Shown here piece by piece: positions 59,915-64,000 of a DNA stretch of 64,000 bases (positions within the stretch are counted from its first letter, which is position 1; each line of letters begins with the position of its first letter). Origin of the DNA: Climacteris rufus (Eukaryota > Chordata > Aves > Passeriformes > Climacteridae); NCBI GenBank assembly GCA_013398175.1, contig VZRZ01004576.1, forward strand, positions 288,520-352,519, given 5' to 3'. The notes under the pieces are model-generated. The model was not told where the DNA came from and did not search any database. It saw nothing but the letters and a program-made list of their open reading frames with translations. The translations under genes and the position numbers were made by a program.

Positions 59915-62303
59915 TTATTTTCGTCTCGGCTGAGGCTGTCCGCTTTGCAATGTTTTTTGCTGTTGCTGCTGCCTTCTTACCTGAGCCAGTATTTCCTGAA
60001 TTTTTCTCTGAGCAAGCTGAAGGACACAAAGAAGAAGAAACAACCCATCATGATGCCGTGCTGCAGTGACTGCTGTTTACAACCAGCAAGGGATGCTACT
60101 GGATTAAGAAAATCTGCAGTGACTAAATTCCTAGCACTGACAAGGTTACTTGTTAATTAAAATACACTCGGCATTAAACATGATGTGCAACTTAATTTTT
60201 CTTTTTTCCACCTACCGCAACTACTTGCATGGTCTGTTTTTACCTCTGCAATATAGAAAGCATGAGAATAGGAAGATGACTACCAATGTTAGGATTATTG
60301 AAGCTACAGGCTACCTTCATTTTACTCCTCTGGAGATACTAATGTTTCGTAGGAACCACTGTTTTTAAAGTGTACAAATTTTTTATACACTAGGGTATCC
60401 AGAAGGTCAGACTTACAGGACTTCTCAGCCCTCTCATCTCCTTTCTCAACTACAAGTGACCTGTAGCAAAGTATCAAAAGGAATTAGTCTGAGGTAAGTG
60501 AAGGAAGGAATCTTGTGATCATTTTCTTTACGATATGAAATGAACAGATTGGGCAATGTGGGCAAATTACATTTCTGGGTGCAGTTCTTTCCAGATACTA
60601 TGGAATGGCTTGTTTCTCTGTTCCTTCTGAATTTCAGCCCAATCACAACTTGGGTTTTCTTTTGCTTTGAAAGTTTTAGGAGTGCCAGAGCCTACATATA
60701 TTGACAGAAGATTTTAAAAAGACTATTTTACACATGTAACTGTGCAACGTTGTTATAAATCTCTCTCACAGGCATGAGGAAAGTTTATTGCAGCAAGCAA
60801 ACCAGAGGAGCCTGGCAAGCAGTGCTTTCTGTATCCTGAGTGAAAAAGTCTTCCATCCCTTGGCTCCTGCACATGGTTATAAAAGAAAAATCAAGGAAAC
60901 ATCAAGGTAATACAGAAAAGCTTTGCAGTCCTCCTACCTGGCATGCATAGAAATGACCAGTTATTTTCACAACCACCTGATCATTTTCATCAGGTGTCTG
61001 GTCACGAGGGACTACAACTTCTGCACTTGTCAAGTTTTGAAGCTCATTTACCTATAAACAGAAAGTGGAAGTCAGAAGACATTAAACTAACAAATATTAT
61101 ACAACCACCAAGCCTCAAAGATACCAACCACCAAAACATCATCCTCAAAGTTACATTTTAGGAAAAACCCTCACTAACAGAAAGCATCTTTATGCAGCAG
61201 TGTGCACTCTGCAAGATGAGCCTCTTGTGTCTCAACATAAATTAGCACCAAGTTCTCTGGGTTTGTAGAAGTGTTTTAAAGACTAAATACAACATACAGA
61301 AGGTGTTAAATACACGACTTAAAGAAAACTAATAGATGCCACAGTGTTTACAGTTGAATTTAAAAGTGTAAGGTCAGAAAAATCACATAATAGAGGGAAG
61401 AAGAAAAATACCAACGTATTTATACACTTTTCCATGAAAAAGCTCCCACAAGATGGAGAGCTTCAGACTGAACAATGAGAAGTTCTGTTTGTTCAAATTA
61501 TTTTCAACATCTTATCAGACTTCCATAATGTTAAGTAGAGGTGAGGTTAGACTCTTTGTCCCATTTACACTAATTTTATTTTAGAAATGCGTATAATTAT
61601 GTAATTATAAATGTTTTATATGAATAGCTTCTTAGACATGTTTGTCCTTAAACCTCTTACCACTACAAGTAATGGAAGAGGCTACATTGCCTCCTGACAC
61701 TTAATTTGAAGATCCCATTGCACTCCAGGTTGGATACCCAACACTGAACCATTTCTCTGCAAATATCATCCAGGTCCTGACTTAACACCATATGAAAATA
61801 CTGGAGTACCAGCACCTTTTCAGGATTGGAAAATCTCAATGATGTTATTTTATACAACAAACTGAGCCTAAGAAATGCCATCAATTGAATTGAAACAAAA
61901 ACAGTACACATTTTTTTGTAATATTGAGGTCTGAACACGTCTTAAATTCCTACCACTTATTTAGAAATGAAAGAAATCATTCTGACATTGGCTTCTTTTG
62001 ACTCCACATTAGAAGAAAGGAAAGCTTAACAAGTACAGCTAAGAAAATAGCTCCTGCTTTAATGTAACATCAAAGGATTATTTTAGCTAAAAGTTTAAGC
62101 TTTATGTATATATACACACTGAAATTTGAAACATAACTGAGAACACTAAAATTTTTATTTCAGCTACTTACTGTTTTGCCTCCTTTACCAATAACTCTAC
62201 CAGCAGCATAGGATGGCACTTTTATATGAGCCTCAAGTTTCACTTCTTCTTTAGGTCCAAAGAAATTTTCTTCTTTAAGTTTTCCATAGATTCTCCCTTG
62301 AGC
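59915..62303 (-). CDS. IGF2BP3: Insulin-like growth factor 2 mRNA-binding protein 3 (IGF2BP3), 3' part: KH3 end, KH4, C-terminus
   Basis: Cytoplasmic RNA-binding protein with two RRM and four KH domains, controlling stability, localisation and translation of target mRNAs. Only the last three coding exons are visible: 62172-62303 (44 codons), 60938-61051 (38 codons) and 59915-60016 (33 codons plus TAA). All are in phase 0 with minus-strand GT-AG borders. The first reads AQGRIYGKLKEENFFGPKEE (end of KH3 and linker), then KVPSYAAGRVIGKGGKT with the KH4 GKGG loop. The second gives VNELQNLTSAEVVVPRDQTP and ITGHFYACQ. The third gives LAQRKIQEILAQ, a run of five Gln, and ends PRRK. The end and the MALSU1 neighbour favour IGF2BP3 over IGF2BP1, although KLKEENFFGPKEE is also IGF2BP1-like. 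The preceding exons, including the KH3 GxxG exon, are not in the window and lie beyond 64,000. Confidence 0.95.
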
Positions 62304-64000
62304 CTGCAAAATTGCTTTCAGTTAGAGAACATTCTTCTTGGAATCTAGTTAACATCAAAAAATTCCACAGAAAGGAGAATTCTTAGTACACAATCCTGAC
62401 AAGAGTGTTTCCCCTGATAAATACACTCTTTTGCTAAAAGAGGTCTTTGTACTAAACTAGGAAGCAGCACTGTCCAACTTTAAAGATTGCTTGACAAAGC
62501 AGGAAAGCATACAGCAATTTAACAGGAATTATTATTCTGCTTTTCAGTAAAAATATTGCTTTTGAAAGAAACTATTGCGTTTATGTAGAGGTAAAGAGTA
62601 GTGGAGAGAACTGTCTGGCTGAAGTTTTTTATTACACCCAGAAGCACTGAATGCAATTAATTGACTCAGAAACCCTTTTAAGGGTTTCTCATTCTTTTAA
62701 GGATGCTAAACTAAAAAAGCCACAACACTCCCAACGAGTCGTGGGGTAAAGACTCCAGCTGGAGCAAACCACTCATTTTTACAATCCATTACAACATATT
62801 GTTTAAAAATAAATAAATTTGAACTTGCTCAATTTTCTGAAGCGAAGAATCAAACTGCCCAGATCTAAGTAGTGCCATGGAAACAGTATAGTTCCAATCA
62901 GCACACAGTTCCATTTTCTGGGAAACACACAAGTGCCAGGTAGCAAGAAGAATGTCCACTGAGAGTAAGGTTGTCAATATTGCTGATTTTTAAACACATT
63001 TATTTCCTTATTCACAATTGTTCATAAGTGAATTCTTGAGAAATGGTAACCAGATCCTCTACTCTGTCTCCTAGATGTTTCAAAAGATGTACATTGCTGC
63101 TGAATTGTAAAGAAAGGTGGGATGCAGACTTTAAAAAAAAAATTGTAGATGTTCTTCCAACATCTCAAATATTTCAGCTCTTGAAAAAGTCTTTAAGGAA
63201 GGGAAACAACTTAACTGGGCTGCAGCTCCTTCACAGTAGAATGGTGGCTGGAATATGTTGTCTACCCTAGATTCCACTTCACTTTCACACGCTCCAGACC
63301 CCAGGCAACGCAGTCATGCACGAGCAGTGGACAGAGGCATGCCTAAACCCTGGGGAGCACTGCAGAAGGGAGGCTCTAAACAGTGGCATGTTCTCTTCCC
63401 ATTGCCTTGCTAACAGCTAGCCCTGCACAGCACTGCATCCTCAGGCTGCTGCAGCTGAGGCAGCAAGGGATGCAGCCACTGGGGCTACCATGGTCATGAA
63501 TCACAGACAGAGCACAACAGGAAGGAAAGGATGCCAAGGTCACAGGCTCTGGGATAATGCTGCCTCTCCTCATCTGAGCAGCAGCTATTCCCTCTTCAAG
63601 TTGTTGAGTACCAATTTACATTCTTGGTGTCTCAACAAGCACTGTCCTGTCCTCAAGGAGAGAAGAGACCTTTCTTAATCACAGTTTAAGGAGAGCACTA
63701 ATGAAGCGAGGCCCTGACCATAAAGTCTGCTTCAGGTTAACAGTGCTGATAAAAGGAAGGACTGAGCTCTGCCACTGCCCATCTCAGCCAAGAGGGCATT
63801 GCTCAAAGAGCAGCTAAAAGCTATGAGGTCTGGAGCTGATGAAGCCCCAAGGAATAATCCCTGTCCTTCCCAAGGCCAGCATACTCAGGAGCATTGACTG
63901 TGCTACTACGTGGATCCACCTTTGTGAGCAGAGCCCAAGTGTAGAGAAATGGCTGATTGAGGTGGTTTAAAGCTACACATGGGGTGCAGCAAAGGGGTGC
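62304..64000 (-). other. IGF2BP3 intron, no exon recognised
   Basis: I searched the minus strand for the preceding KH3 exon and did not see it. The sequence is non-coding in appearance with no recognised repeat. Confidence 0.6.

Overview
The window reads as a bird nuclear chromosome. It has spliced vertebrate genes with GT-AG introns and several 3'-truncated CR1 LINEs carrying the avian 3' end (ATTCTATG-type tail). It also has LTR-type repeats and the gene order NUP42 - GPNMB - MALSU1 - IGF2BP3, which is the same as human 7p15.3. I cannot name the species from sequence alone.

Layout. (1) 1-6573: NUP42 (NUPL2), + strand, six visible coding exons; the first exon with the CCCH zinc finger lies before the window. 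(2) About 6.6-27.2 kb: a 20-kb intergenic stretch with no gene I can support. It holds a 1.1-kb solo LTR placed just after NUP42, CR1 remnants, a perfect 3 x 50-bp minisatellite and a short CpG-rich patch. (3) 27,381-42,824: a complete GPNMB gene, + strand, 11 exons and 561 codons. Its proximal upstream region has an AP-1 site and two MITF/TFE-type E-boxes. Two LTR-like insertions lie antisense in introns 8 and 9. (4) 47.4-53.7 kb: MALSU1, + strand. Its CpG-island promoter and first exon fall in or next to a 255-bp assembly gap, and the three exons encoding the RsfS/Iojap domain are intact. (5) 57.4-64.0 kb: the 3' end of IGF2BP3 on the - strand, namely a long 3' UTR with two perfect let-7 seed sites and three exons covering the end of KH3, all of KH4 and the C-terminus. 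MALSU1 and IGF2BP3 are convergent.

The four genes do not form a pathway. NUP42 works in mRNA export at the nuclear pore, GPNMB is a melanosomal/lysosomal glycoprotein, MALSU1 acts in mitoribosome large-subunit assembly and IGF2BP3 is a cytoplasmic mRNA-binding protein. Their adjacency is conserved vertebrate synteny. I saw no undescribed gene system. The points most worth a second look are regulatory (GPNMB E-box/AP-1 cluster, let-7 sites) and repeat-gene interactions (LTR at the NUP42 3' end, antisense LTRs in GPNMB, CR1 beside the MALSU1 promoter). Exon boundaries were set by eye from splice consensus, reading-frame continuity and recalled family sequence; no alignment was run.
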